From positions 11,632,305-11,696,304 of the forward strand of contig CM066048.1 in NCBI GenBank assembly GCA_033557465.1: a stretch of DNA of 64,000 nucleotides, in the 5' to 3' direction. Under the pieces are notes generated by a model that saw nothing but the letters and a program-made list of their open reading frames with translations, was not told the DNA's origin and ran no database searches. Origin of the DNA: Ichthyophis bannanicus (lineage: Eukaryota; Chordata; Amphibia; Gymnophiona; Ichthyophiidae). Of this stretch, positions 55,120 to 63,697 are shown one piece after another; the stretch's first letter is position 1, and every line of letters starts with the position of its first letter. Made by a program: the position numbers and the translations under genes.

Positions 55120-58077
55120 TTATTTTGTTTTTATCCTATTGCTGTAAAGGGATCCACTGTGTTTGTCCCATGCTGTTTTGAATTCCGTCACCGTGTTTGC
55201 CCCCACTACTTCCTTCGGGAGGGCATTCCAAGCATCCACCACCCTTTCAGTGAAAAAATATTTCCTGATATTGCCTTTCAATTTACCACCTTGCAGCTTC
55301 ATGTTATGCCCTCTAGTTTTACAGCTTCCCCGTCTTTGGAAGAGGTTTGTTTGTTCATCATTTCTCTTTAAGTATTTAAAGGTCTGAATCATATCTCCCC
55401 TGTTCCTCCTCTCCTCCAAAGTGTACATATTTAGGTCTTCAAGTCTCTTCTCATAAGGCGTCTGACGCAGGCTCCAAATCATTTTGGTCGCTTTCCTTTG
55501 AACAGTTTCCAGTCTTTTTACATCTTTTGCAAGATATGGTCTCCAAAACTGAACACAGTATTCCAAGTGAGGCCTCACCAGTGACTTATACAGTGGCATA
55601 AGTACCTCTTCCTTTCTGCTGGTAATCCCTCTCTGTATGCAGCCCAACATCCTCCTGGCTTTTGCCACCGCCTTGTCGCACTCTTTTGCCACCTTGAGAT
55701 CATCAGAGATAATCACACCAAGGTCTTTCTCCTGAACCGTGCATACCAACCTCTCGCCCCCTATTGCGTACATTTCCCTTGGATTTCTGCTACCCAAGTG
55801 CATGACACTGCACTTTTTCGCATTAAATCGTAGTTGCCAAGCATTAGACCAATCTTCCAGCTTTTGTAGATCTTTCCTCATGTTAACCACTCCCTCGGGG
55901 GAGTCCACTCTGTTGCAAATTTTTGTGTCGTCTGCAAAAAGACAGACTTTTCCATTCAGTCCTTCAGCAATATCACTCACAAATACATTGAACAGTGCCG
56001 GACCCAGGACCGAACCCTGGGGCACCCCGCTAATTACCTTCCTCTCATCCGAGTGAGCTCCATGTACAATCACCTTCTGTCGTCTGTCAGTCAACCAATT
56101 TCTAATCCAGTTTAGCATCTTGTGACCCATCCCCAAGCTACTGAATTTGTTGACAAGCCTCCTATGAGGAACAGTATCAAAGGCTTTGCTGAAATCCAGG
56201 TAGATGACATCCATCACATGCCCCTGATCTAGTTCCTTGGTCACCCAGTCAAAGAACTCAATCAGATTTGTTTGGCAAGACCGTCCTTCGGTAAAACCAT
56301 GTTGCCTCGGATCTTGCATCCTGTTGGTTTTGAGAAAGTTCATTATTCGCTCTTTCAGGAGCGCCTCCATTACTTTTCCCGCCACCGAGGTAAGGCTCAC
56401 GGGCCTGTAGTTTGACACTTCTTCCCTGTCACCACTTTTGTGTAGAGGTACGACATCAGCCATTCTCCAGTCCTGAGGAACCTCTCCTGTTTCCAAGGAT
56501 CTGTTGAAGACATCCTTTAACGGTCCTGCAAGAACCTCTCTGAGCACTTTCAGTATCCTAGGATGTATCCCATCCGGTCCCATGGCTTTGTCCACTTTCA
56601 GTTTAGCAAGTTGTTCTAACACCTCGTCTTCTGTGAATGGTGTGGTATCTACTTCATTCCCATTTTTATATTTGGGAGTCACAGCTGGTCCATCTCCAGG
56701 ATCTTCTTTAGTAAAAACAGAGCAGAAGTATTTGTTTAGCAATTCTGCTTTTTCAGTGTCACTTTCCACAAGTCCTTTCCCAGCACTTCTGAGTCCTGCA
56801 ATTCCAACTCTGATCTTCTTCCTTTCCCGAATATACCTGAAGAAAGTTTTGTTGCTACCCTTAACATCTTTAGCCATCCTTTCCTCTGCCTTTGATTTTG
56901 CTATCCTTATTACTCTTTTAGACTCTTTGAGTTGGATCCTGTATTCATTTCTGTGTTCTTCTTTTTGCAAGCTTTTGAATTTTGCGAAAGTTGTGTTTTT
57001 TGCCTTGATTTGAGCAGCCACCTCTTTGGAAAACCAAATAGGTTTCCTTCTCCTCTTGTTTTTATTTACTTTTCCTACATATTTATCTGTTGCCCCATTT
57101 ATTGCCTTCTTTAGTTTAGCCCATTGCAATTCCACTTCATTTATCTCCTTCCACCCCGTCATCTCCTCCTTTAAGTACTCTGCCATTTTATTGAAGTCAG
57201 TGTATTTGAAGTTTAGGACTTTGAGCTTGCTATGATTGGCCTGTACCATGGCTTTTATCTCAAACCACACCGTGTGATGGTCGCTGTTGCTCACAGGGGC
57301 ACTCACGCAGACATTCGACACACTATCACTGTTGGTGAGCACTACATCCAGCGTTGAGCTTTCCCTGGTTGGTTCCATCACCATTTGTCTAAATAATGCA
57401 TCTTGGAGAGCATCCACAATCTTTTTGCTTCTTTCCAGATGTGCAGAAGGAGTAATCCAATCCACATCATGTAGATTAAAGTCACCCAATATGATTGCTT
57501 CCCCCTTTGCTACTATCTTAGCAATATCTTTAATCAATTCGTTATCTCTCTCTTCAATTTGAGTCGGAGGTCTGTAGACTACAGCAATATGGATGAGAGT
57601 GCCATCTCCTCTTTCCAACGCAATCCAGAGCGCTTCTTCTTTTCCCCATGTTCCCTGCATTTCAGTAGCTTTAATATTGCTTTTGACATACAAGGCTACT
57701 CCACCTCCTTTTCCATTTTCTCTGTCTCTTCTGAATAGATTATAGCCAGATATGGCTATATCCCAATCGTGCAATTCATTAAACTATGTTTCTGTAATGG
57801 CCACAATGTCCAAATTCATTTCCACCATTAAGGCTTCCAGGTCTGGAATTTTGTTGGCTAAGCTTCGAGCATTTGTGCTCATTGCTTTCCAGCATTTTCC
57901 TGGCTTGTGTGTATCTTGCATTGATTTTGTTCTGCCTACTTCTTCCCACATGTTTTTGATGTGTGGTTTAAAAGTGTGGCTGTTTCTGATGGTGTTCTGC
58001 TTTTGCTGGGGGTGGCATGCAGATGTTGACCTTCCACATCTGTCACCCCCTTTTCCTAGTTTAAATGCATATCCACA
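55120..58077 (-). pseudogene. CR1 ORF2 with one premature stop
   Basis: A single continuous frame from about 58077 to the stop at 55120-55122. Endonuclease: STNARSLANKIPDLEALMVEMNLDIVAITET followed by TAG at 57784-57786, where the family has TGG (ETW), then FNELHDWDIAISGYN, GGGVALYVKSN, AVVYRPPTQIEER, LGDFNLHDVDW and SDHHTVWFE. RT: KAMGPDGIHPRIL, DWRMADVVPLHKSGDREE, YLDFSKAFDTVPHRRL, GVPQGSVLGPALFNVF and FADDTKICNRV. Post-RT: VVDAWNALPKEV. The 884-codon frame after the stop is open, which suggests a young copy inactivated by one G-to-A change. An ORF2 with readthrough could still be made; this is inference. Confidence 0.9.
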
Positions 58078-58250
58078 TACTGCCTGAATTTTTCACTTAG
58101 GATTCTTTTCCCTGTGACAGAGAGATGTAGTCCATCAGCACAGTATAGTCTCTTGTTGGTCCATCTGTTGTCCCAGTTGCCAATAAATCTGAATCCTTCT
58201 TGTTTGCACCAGCTCTGGAGCCATGTATTAAAGTTGTTAATGCGATGCGA
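58056..58250 (-). pseudogene. CR1 ORF1, C-terminal remnant
   Basis: Minus strand reads HRINNFNTWLQSWCKQEGFRFIGNWDNRWTNKRLYCADGLHLSVTGKRILSEKFRQYVDMHLN before the stop: ADGLHL is block V of the SGNH-esterase domain. The rest was lost by 5' truncation at 58250. ORF2 overlaps its 3' end. Confidence 0.85.
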
Positions 58251-58256
58251 TTCTTC

Positions 58257-58550
58257 TGATTCAACTTTTGAACATAAAAGTTCAGATTTTCGCTTGAAGA
58301 GTAAGGGTCCGAAAATCCCTGTATCTGACTCTGCCAATATAGATCGCGATAGGCAAGAGGATTTTTCTGGTCTTCTAACGCGTTCAAGACGCAAGAAAGA
58401 CGGGGTGACCTTCCAGTGATGCAAACGGTCATTAATCTATCTGATGTATCATTGACGTCAGCGCAGTTAAATTAATTATCTAAAGGGCTATCCTTTGTTA
58501 ATGGTCCTATGTATGATGGTTTTCATAGCCGAGTATCTGTAGAATGACTA
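58257..58550 (+). pseudogene. PLE coding region between N terminus and RT
   Basis: Reads STFEHKSSDFRLKSKGPKI and RSRRKKDGVTF to 58418, then after a frame change VINLSDVSLTSAQLN, a stop (TAA), LSKGLSFVNGPMYDGFHSRVSVE, a stop (TGA at 58542-58544) and joins the RT ORF. Three lesions are visible. Confidence 0.85.
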
Positions 58551-60059
58551 ATGCGGTCCTTGCAACTTAAGAGTTTTTTTCATGATAAATCAGATGTGTT
58601 GGATTCGTCTGTAGTACATCCTAAGTCGACGTGGATTCCTCCGGGACCAATGGATCCTATTTTACATACTTTTAGACATCTTGTTTTGACTGACTTAGCG
58701 CAATTGGAACAAAAATATAGTAATCAACCGAAGAATTTATCATCAGATGAGTTTTCTGCTCTACGAGAGTTGCAGCAAATGACGAATATAGTAATTAAGA
58801 GAGCTGATAAGGGGGGTGCAGTAGTCATTTTGAATCTTGTTGACTACGATGGAGAAGTAATGCGACAATTAAATGATAGTGCTCATTATCTACGGTTATC
58901 ATGTGATCCTACTGAAGATTTACAAAAACTTATTCTTGAGCTTACTACTACCACACTCTCTCAAGGCTTCTTAACAGTACATGAAAAATCTTTTTTAAAT
59001 CCGCCTTTTCCTAAGGTACCGGCTTTTTATATTTTGCCCAAGATTCATAAAAGTCTGCAGTCTCCTCCCGGACGTCCTATCTTGTCCAGTAATGATTCAC
59101 TGCTGGAGCGGGTTGGAATTTATTTGGATGAGTTTTTGAAAGAAGAAGTTTTCAAAATTCCTTCATTTTTAAAAGATACTACGCATTTTTTGCAGTTATT
59201 AGATGCTATTGATAATTTTGCACAAGTTGACTGGATGGCTTGTTTGGATGTAGCGGCATTATACACTTCAATTCCGCAAGATGAGGCTGTCAATGTTTTG
59301 GAGACGGTGTGGGATAATAGACCATTCCCGCATAAAGTACCTACTTCCTTTCTGACTACTCTGGCAGAAGTAGCATTGAAGAAGAATTATTTTGTCTATA
59401 ATGAAGATTTTTTTCAACAAATTTCAGGGACGGCGATGGGTGCAACCTTTGCTCCATCTCTTGCTAATTTATATATGAGGTTTTTTGAAACTCAATATGT
59501 TTATTCTTCTATTTATGCTACTCATATTATTAAATGGTATAGATATATCAATGATATTTTTCTTTTATGGCATGGTTCAAAATCTCTATTGGAAGAATTT
59601 TTTCATTTAAATAAATGTAAAGTTTGTATTTCTTTTGATATAAATATGCAAGATCAAGAAATACACTTTTTGGATGTTAAGGTTTTGAAGACTACTACTG
59701 GGTTTTTGACCACAGTTTATTCAAAGCCCACAGATAGAAATACCTTGCTGCATTTTGACAGCTTTCACCCGTATCATCTTCGTCGTAGTTTGCCTTATTC
59801 ACAATTTTTACGGTGCCGACGAATATGTTCTACTGTATCTGAGTTTAAAGTACAGGCTAAGAGTATGCGACGTAAGTTTGAACACCGTGGATATCCTGAT
59901 GTGATTCTTTCAACTGCATATAAGCGGGCAAGATATAACCATCGTGAATGGTTACTTCATCCTCGTTCTATGTCACCAAACTCCGGGTCTACAGTTACTT
60001 GTGTTTTACAGCATTCCAGTTTATCACGACGGATAGCATCTGTGATACGTAAAAGGTAG
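58551..60059 (+). CDS. PLE reverse transcriptase ORF, 502 codons
   Basis: RT motifs: VIKRADKGGAVVILN (81-95), FPKVPAFYILPKIHK (153-167), MACLDVAALYTSIP with D233, QQISGTAMGATFAPSLANLYM (289-309) and WYRYINDIFLLW (329-340). The last box is normally YIDD: residue 334 is Asn (AAT, 59550-59552) instead of Asp, so one of two catalytic Asp residues is lost and RT activity is unlikely. The rest runs to residue 502 (SVIRKR). PLE RTs copy RNA at a cut target. The ATG is internal since the frame continues upstream with stops. Confidence 0.9.
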   Translation: MRSLQLKSFFHDKSDVLDSSVVHPKSTWIPPGPMDPILHTFRHLVLTDLAQLEQKYSNQPKNLSSDEFSALRELQQMTNIVIKRADKGGAVVILNLVDYDGEVMRQLNDSAHYLRLSCDPTEDLQKLILELTTTTLSQGFLTVHEKSFLNPPFPKVPAFYILPKIHKSLQSPPGRPILSSNDSLLERVGIYLDEFLKEEVFKIPSFLKDTTHFLQLLDAIDNFAQVDWMACLDVAALYTSIPQDEAVNVLETVWDNRPFPHKVPTSFLTTLAEVALKKNYFVYNEDFFQQISGTAMGATFAPSLANLYMRFFETQYVYSSIYATHIIKWYRYINDIFLLWHGSKSLLEEFFHLNKCKVCISFDINMQDQEIHFLDVKVLKTTTGFLTTVYSKPTDRNTLLHFDSFHPYHLRRSLPYSQFLRCRRICSTVSEFKVQAKSMRRKFEHRGYPDVILSTAYKRARYNHREWLLHPRSMSPNSGSTVTCVLQHSSLSRRIASVIRKR

Positions 60060-60104
60060 ACACTGATTGGCGCACATCCTAAACTTTCTGGTTATAAGCT
60101 ACGG

Positions 60105-60922
60105 ATGGCGTATAGCCGTGGACATAATTTAAGGGACTGTTTATGTCCTGCAGTGCCACGACAAAGTACTTCAGTAACTTTGCCTTTAGGTCATGTGACA
60201 TGTCAGCGCTGTTCTTTCTGTGGTATTATGGTTAATGAGATCTGTGAGAAATATTTATTTTATTTATTTAGCTGTATTTATATTCCGCTTTTAACTGAGT
60301 CAAAGCGGTCAATTGGGGGATACATTTAACACGAGGGGATATGACACACATACGCTCATACTTACAGGGAACATGGGCAATGGAGGGTTAAGTGGCTTGC
60401 CCAAGACCACAAGGAGAGCCTATAGGACTAGAAATCCCAGTCCCTCCGGCCTGAGATTGCTGTCCCCAGGTGGGACTTGAACCCCCGGCCCTCCGGCCTG
60501 AAGTACCTTGTCCTAACCACTAGACCACTAGCACACTAGACCACTAGACCACTAGCAGCAAAGTGCGACGACTACGAAGTGACACTACTTGTAACACTAC
60601 ACATGTTGTGTATGGACTTTGGTGTTCTTGTTCATTACTTTATGTTGGGAAAACTACTCGTCCTCTACGGACTCGTCTTGCTGAACATAAATATAGTCTT
60701 CATAAATCCCGTGTGGATACGCCATTGATACAACACTGTATAGATTTTGAACATCGCTTTGAAAACCTTACCTGCACTGTGTTGGAGCATGTCCCTTCTA
60801 GTATTCGGCGGGGTGATCGCAATAAGCTTCTGTTACAGAAGGAGCAGCGCTGGATTTATTCATTAAATACAATGTACCCACATGGTCTTAATGATAAAAC
60901 TGAATGGTCTCTGTTTCTATGA
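60105..60922 (+). pseudogene. PLE Cys-rich segment and GIY-YIG endonuclease, split by a SINE
   Basis: Left part 60105-60254: MAYSRGHNLRDCLCPAVP, then TLPLGHVTCQRCSFCGIMVNEICEKY. Right part 60563-60922: RLRSDTTCNTTHVVYGLWCSCSLLYVGKTTRPLRTRLAEHKYSLH and NKLLLQKEQRWIYSLNTMYPHG. The SINE (60255-60553) destroys the fusion. In the left arm the same gene is uninterrupted, so the SINE came after the inverted pair formed or was present only in one template. Confidence 0.85.
60255..60553 (-). mobile_element. tRNA-derived SINE, antisense, in PLE endonuclease
   Basis: Complement carries A-box-like gtggtctagtggttagga (60511-60528) and B-box-like ggttcaagtccc (60472-60484), the body cttgggcaagccacttaacc and an L2-type tail with a CCGC/GCGG hairpin (60280-60312) and TAAA-rich end. 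The right border has short duplications of actagacc (60520-60550). Confidence 0.85.
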
Positions 60923-60924
60923 TT

Positions 60925-61245
60925 ATTGAGCCAGTTCAGGAAGGCCCTGAAACATTTCCTCTTTATCAAACACCTCACTTACAGCCCTGAACCCCAGCCA
61001 CTCTCATATAGTTCGTCCCTAAAAATGTAAAACACCAAACAGGAGCCTTTTTCCATTGAACTTCTTATGTAAATAGTTCACCTTTGTTTATAGTTGATAC
61101 TTGTTCTCCAAATCCCACTCCCTGTTCAATGTAATGACCAGACATATGCATTTTGTCGGATGTTTTTTGTTACATGTAAACCGCGCTGATTGCAAATAGT
61201 GCGGTATATAAGAATTGTTAAATAAATAAATAAATAAATAAAATA
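60925..61245 (+). mobile_element. L2 3' end captured in PLE, right arm
   Basis: Reads SQFRKALKHFLFIKHLTYSPEPQPLSYS right after the PLE stop codon, then the L2 3' UTR and hairpin (61177-61211, aaccgcgctgattgcaaata), ending in (AAAT)n. Present in both arms at the same position relative to the PLE gene. Confidence 0.85.
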
Positions 61246-61432
61246 TAACTATCAGTCTTTCTGGCCTGTGTAGCTGTGGAGCTCCTCCTGCTTTCTTAGT
61301 TTTTTTTATGTTGTTAGTGACGTATTTTGTTTTGATTGGTTATGGGGTTTTATAAGAAATGCGTCAGACGCTGTGATTTTTAGGAGCGGAGAGTTCGGAG
61401 AGCCTAAATGGATTCTTTAGATCGTAATTTTT

Positions 61433-61477
61433 CCCCTGACGAAGCCTAGATGTGGCGAAACGAGAGCTTTCGTAGGG
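61433..61477 (+). ncRNA. Hammerhead-ribozyme-like motif (right arm)
   Basis: CCC (61433-61435), CUGACGA (61436-61442), stem II pairs GCC/GGC, GAAA (61457-61460), stem III ACGA/UCGU, then GUA and GGG (61475-61477). CUGANGA, GAAA and the cleavage-type GUA are all present. As in the left copy there is one extra A before stem II. The predicted cleavage is after 61474. Confidence 0.55.
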
Positions 61478-61640
61478 CTGTCTTTGTGAAGAACTTTTGG
61501 CTTAATTTCTCTTGAAAGTCTCTCTGCTTTGGAATGTCTGTTTGGGAAGTCTGCAGCGCAGCGGTTGAGCGTTAATGGAGCGATTGGCTGGAAGTGATTC
61601 TAAAGATAAGTATTTGATGACTCTTTGGCGAGTTTTGTTT

Positions 61641-61909
61641 ATTTTTATTTATTTATTTTATTTACAGTCTTATATACCGCACTATTCAGCATCAGCGCGG
61701 TTTACATGGAACAAAATGCTCAGTACAGTTAACATGTATGAGTTTACAGATAACAGGGAACAAAAACTTGGATAAACAGGGGTAACTATTTACAAAACTT
61801 GTTTCATGGAGTCATGATCAAGGATGTTGCATAGAAAACAATTCACTTCATAGGTTTGAGTATCCACATGGTGCGATGATTGCGATACTATAGGATTTGA
61901 CTAAGAATG
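61641..61909 (-). mobile_element. L2 3' end fragment in the PLE 3' region
   Basis: atttttatttatttatttta and the hairpin (61675-61706) at its left mark an antisense L2 3' end. Flanked by gttt (61637-61640, 61910-61913). The left arm has uninterrupted sequence here, so this insertion came after the inverted pair. Confidence 0.8.
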
Positions 61910-62369
61910 GTTTATACCAGTTTATCCTTATTCTCCTTTTTTTAGGGAGTCACGATCTGTTCCTGTGCTGCTCATCTTAATGTTTATATTATTATGACGC
62001 ATTTTGTGTGAGTGATTATGGATGTCATGTATGTAGTGTGTGTGTGATTAGATGTAATATTTGTGGTAATCCCAGAAGTACTTTTTGTGGCTTTAGGGTG
62101 TATTAGTGGTGATTGAATATTGTTTGAATAAAAGTGGCTATATGACCTATGATGTGAGCTTCAGCTGTTCCCTATAGTGATTTTATCACTACATGTAGGG
62201 CTCTAGCCATCCTGAGGTCATTTTTGCCTATGTGAAGTATTGAGGTGTTTTTTGGAGTGTTAGTAATAATTCTATTTGGGAGTAAATCTTGTATTTAAGG
62301 GCATTGTTGTGTTATTTTGATTACTATATTGCTCTTAGACAGTTGGTGTTTTGTGTTAGTTTTGCACAT

Positions 62370-63099
62370 ACCATGACAGTCAAGAATCTCATTCCTAAGA
62401 CAAAGTTGATCTCCGATTTATTGCTAATGTTCGGTGTGGTACTGCATCATGCCAAAGAGAGCCTGCTGCTGGAGTTTGTAAGGTGTTACATGTACGGGTA
62501 ATTTATCACGATGTGCTTGGAAATTCTTCTTAATTAAGCCTGTGGCACTTAACACTATGCAAAATCTCTCAGTATCTTTTTGCCACATTTTCTTGGTCTC
62601 TGAGATCTTCTCCCTCTCAACACGATTCATGGAATAGCCGCTTGGAAGTGACGCTCTATAATCAATGCCGCTCTGGTCATCTTCTTGCTCTGTAGGCCCT
62701 GTGCTGTGGTCCTCACTTTTTCTTTGTGTTTCCTGTGTGCAGTATATAGCAGGGTATTGTAGGGAGTACTGCTATAGGGCTAGTCTTTAAGGTTTGCAGT
62801 TTTGTGTTCTTGATGCTACTGGACTGGTCTTACATTTCAAATATTTTGTCAGCTCAGATTCAAGGAAATCTCAAACTTTAAGGGAACATCTCAGTTTAAA
62901 TTTCATTTGTGGCCTGATAGCTTCACTGTTGCTGATTTCTGGGCTTTTCCAACTCTGGTACAGTCTAGTCCAGCCTGAGCACCATGATATGAATTTATAA
63001 CTACTAAGATTTCTCATTTTATAACTTCCCTCATAGCACCAACCAAATAAGTTCAGTTGTTGTTATGCAAATATTTCTGCAAATGGGGCCCCGCAATGA
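62370..63099. other. Unclassified; possible minus-strand coding remnant
   Basis: On the minus strand a continuous frame with stop at 62424-62426 runs back to about 62740: GIDYRASLPSGYSMNRVEREKISETKKMWQKDTERFCIVLSATGLIKKNFQAHRDKLPVHVTPYKLQQQALFGMMQYHTEH. I do not recognise it. A tgcacacag word near 62745 could be a splice acceptor. It may be an exon, a decayed element ORF or chance. Confidence 0.25.
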
Positions 63100-63697
63100 C
63101 TCTTTGCACATGGTCCTGCACCACCCTCGGGCCACGCCTGTTCCTTGATGGGATGATGAGAGTTGGAAGGAGGAGTCAGAGAGGCTGTTGTTGCCAAAAA
63201 AGCATCTTTCAGGAAATGGAAAAAAGAGCCAAACGATGAAACCTGGAAATAGCACAAGCACTGGCAAGTCAAATTCAAGGCATTGATAAAGCAGGCAAAG
63301 GGAGAATTTGAGAAGAAGCTTGCTGTGGAAGCAAAAACACGAAATAAAGATTTTTTCAAGTACATTCGTAGCAAAAAAACCTGTGAGGGAGTCAGTTGGT
63401 CCATTAGATGATAGAGGAGTTAAAGGGGCACTAAGAGGCGACAAGGCGATAGCGGAGAGACTGAATGAATTCTTTGCTTCGGTCTTTACTGAGGAAGATG
63501 TAGGCATGTTACCCATGACTGAAGTGGTATTTAATGGTGCGGAAGAATTGGAGGAAATATCGATACATCGGGAAGATGTATTACAACTATTAGATAAACT
63601 AGAGAGTAGCAAATCACCTGGGCCAGATGGTATACATCCAAGGGTGTTGAAAGAACTGAAATATGAGATTTGCAGACCTGCTATTAGTAATCTGTGA
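63100..63697 (+). mobile_element. CR1 LINE fragment (spacer and start of RT)
   Basis: Encodes VEAKTRNKDFFKYIRSKK and, in the next frame, PVRESVGPLDDRGVKGALRGDKAIAERLNEFFASVFTEEDVG, then VLQLLDKLESSKSPGPDGIHPRVLKELKYEICRPAI. Both ends are truncated. Same subfamily as the antisense CR1 split at 707-9185. Confidence 0.85.

Larger units (their letters stand above)
54917..58250 (-). mobile_element. CR1 LINE, antisense, inserted in PLE
   Basis: 3.33 kb flanked by ATTCTT on both sides (54911-54916, 58251-58256). The 3' end is at the left (acatagtaacatag...gatggcagataaagacc), then ORF2 and the C-terminal part of ORF1. It is 5'-truncated in the ORF1. It separates PLE codons on each side: SSSDVSSYS and STFEHKSSDF. 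Confidence 0.9.
54444..62354 (+). mobile_element. PLE right copy (sense), interrupted
   Basis: Contains the N-terminal region (54444-54916), a CR1 insertion, the continuation (58257-58550), the RT ORF (58551-60059), the Cys-rich region and GIY-YIG endonuclease split by a SINE, a captured L2 3' end and a 3' region with a hammerhead-like motif. It begins directly at the left arm, with no upstream PLE terminus of its own. Confidence 0.9.
52352..62369. mobile_element. Inverted pair of Penelope-like elements with one target duplication
   Basis: Left arm 52367-54443 is PLE sequence on the minus strand; right copy 54444-62354 is PLE on the plus strand. The pair is flanked by the 15-bp direct repeat gttagttttgcacat (52352-52366 and 62355-62369). 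The left arm is 5'-truncated within the RT region and corresponds to 59672-62319 of the right copy. Later insertions are a CR1 in the right copy (54917-58250), a SINE (60255-60553) and an L2 fragment (61641-61909). PLEs often occur in tandem or inverted arrangements with truncated partner copies; a template switch or tail-to-tail event is likely. Confidence 0.85.
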
